42,759 nt of DNA from Desulfovibrio sp. (GTDB lineage Bacteria > Desulfobacterota > Desulfovibrionia > Desulfovibrionales > Desulfovibrionaceae): contig JAITSV010000078.1 of the NCBI GenBank assembly GCA_031287575.1, positions 1 to 42,759 of the forward strand. The letters run 5' to 3'. Below are positions 41,675-42,759 of the stretch, piece by piece. The notes below the pieces were generated by a model. The model saw only the letters and a program-made list of their open reading frames with translations, ran no database searches and was not told the DNA's origin. A program made the translations under genes and the position numbers. Numbering within the stretch: the first letter of the stretch is position 1; each line of letters opens with the position of its first letter.

Positions 41675-42759
41675 ATGTCAGCGGAAGCAATCCCGCGTGC
41701 AGGTCCCGTTCGCGCAGCACGCCTGGGCAGCGCACTCACCCTGAGCGCGCTTGTCTTGGCCCTTCTCGCGGCGTGCGCCCCTGCCACCACCGTTAGCGGC
41801 AAATTCCACGACCAATTCCAAGTCAATCCCCTGGCATCACGCACCATGGCCAAGTCCGGCGATGGCGGAACCGAACCCGCAAACGGCCAAGCGCGCCCCT
41901 CGAACACTCCCGTATTTGCCATCGACCTCGATACCGGCAAATTGCCAGGCACAAGCGTAACTGCCGCCATGCTGGGCACCACGAGCGAGATCGGTCGAAA
42001 CCGGGTCTGCGAGTACATGATCTACCTCTCCGACCAGATCTGCGGAACGCACAAGGCAGAAATCTACGCAAACGCCGCCGCGCTTCAGACAGGGTTCTCG
42101 GGCCTCGGCACCATCCTCGGCGGGCTGGGTGCCATCGTGACGGGAGAAACCGCCGCCCGTGCCCTTGCGGGCAGCGCAGGCATTGCAAGCGGCCTCGGCT
42201 CGAACATCAACGAGAACATCTACGGAAATTTTCTGGCACCGGCCATTGTGGCGCAGATCGACAGGCAGCGCGATGCAAAACTGTTGGAGATTCGCTCCCT
42301 CGAAACGAAACCTCTCGCTCAATACCCGTTCGACGCCATGGTCAGGGACGTCAACGCCTATCACGAATCCTGCTCGTTCTATGCGGGGGTATCCGGGCTT
42401 ACCGGCGAGAAAAAGCGCCTGCCGACGCAAGAGGAACTCATTGGCCGCATGCAGGTGCTGCGGCAGCAGATGCGCGCCAATGACGAAGCGGCAGATCCTT
42501 CGAAAGCCTCGAATGCCACGATAAAGGTGCTGAACGACGCCAACGCGGCCCTTGGCGACCAGTTGAAGACAACCATGCAGCAACTGACGGCTGGGCTGCC
42601 CGGCGGCGTCATGGCCCCTCTGCTACCCGTCGAGACAAAGGACGCGCAAGACAATCGCCCGAAGCCTCCTCCCCCCGCCGCACAGCCTGCTGCCCCCGGT
42701 CCAGCTGCCCCAGCCGGAGCCCGCGCGTCTCAGTCACCTGACCCGGCGCCGACCCGCCC
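41675..42759 (+). CDS. exported lipoprotein of unknown function, 3' end outside window
   Basis: The frame opens at ATG 41675, nine bases after AAGGAG, and stays open through the last base (361 codons plus two bases), so the gene is cut by the window edge. The N-terminus has a hydrophobic stretch ending in LLAAC, a lipobox with Cys34, so the mature protein is lipid-anchored. Then come FHDQFQVNPLA, a two-cysteine segment (RVCEYMIYLSDQICGTHKAE) and a Gly/Ala-rich hydrophobic helix (GFSGLGTILGGLGAIVTG) that resembles a glycine zipper. The C-terminal part is helical and then Pro/Ala-rich. I do not recognise the family. Moderate GC and codon use compared with neighbours hint at later acquisition. 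Confidence 0.75.
   Translation, partial: MSAEAIPRAGPVRAARLGSALTLSALVLALLAACAPATTVSGKFHDQFQVNPLASRTMAKSGDGGTEPANGQARPSNTPVFAIDLDTGKLPGTSVTAAMLGTTSEIGRNRVCEYMIYLSDQICGTHKAEIYANAAALQTGFSGLGTILGGLGAIVTGETAARALAGSAGIASGLGSNINENIYGNFLAPAIVAQIDRQRDAKLLEIRSLETKPLAQYPFDAMVRDVNAYHESCSFYAGVSGLTGEKKRLPTQEELIGRMQVLRQQMRANDEAADPSKASNATIKVLNDANAALGDQLKTTMQQLTAGLPGGVMAPLLPVETKDAQDNRPKPPPPAAQPAAPGPAAPAGARASQSPDPAPTR

Overview
The window is very GC-rich with dense, mostly short-spaced genes. Several gene types fit a Desulfovibrio-like sulfate reducer (Desulfobacterota, Desulfovibrionaceae): a c-type-heme chemoreceptor of the DcrA type, anaerobic cobalamin genes, a MucR/Ros zinc-finger regulator, a Csd4-like cell-shape peptidase and an HTH-plus-binding-protein regulator. 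This is inferred from gene content; no rRNA or tRNA gene is present to confirm it.

Layout. Positions 1-3828 hold the 3' end of an Rhs polymorphic-toxin gene and, directly downstream, a secreted protein made of two copies of one unit; I read these as a muramidase toxin and its periplasmic immunity protein. 4291-6857 is a translationally coupled pair of periplasmic peptidoglycan peptidases. 7206-8120 is a MarR regulator with a histidine-rich tail behind a clear promoter and palindrome. 8289-9293 is a molybdate-type one-component regulator, divergent from der. After an orphan Cache-type membrane sensor comes a three-gene overlapping cassette (12606-15291): a signal-less solute-binding protein, a G3E GTPase and an ABC ATPase with no permease. 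A hydrolase follows, then a minus-strand block: a duplicated four-cysteine protein, the heme chemoreceptor and a MucR regulator.

20026-22600 is a cobalamin operon (small unknown protein, cbiA, cbiC). 22892-26481 is a 1032-residue DEAD-box helicase with a long charged tail, coupled to a small unknown gene and closed by a strong terminator. A 145-base interrupted palindrome separates it from a convergent FadL-type porin gene. Next are a PAS histidine kinase (minus), ftsY, a hemolysin III-type membrane protein, a LysR regulator divergent from a methyltransferase, a Dabb protein, an acyl-CoA synthetase, an HDOD protein, a BenE-type transporter (minus) and a lipoprotein gene that runs off the window end.

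The best candidates for undescribed biology are (1) the Rhs muramidase, whose E/T/D catalytic spacing equals that of pesticin, with its duplicated secreted immunity candidate; (2) the permease-less binding-protein/GTPase/ATPase cassette; and (3) a possible short RNA at about 38237-38303 with a sigma-54-like promoter and a strong terminator.
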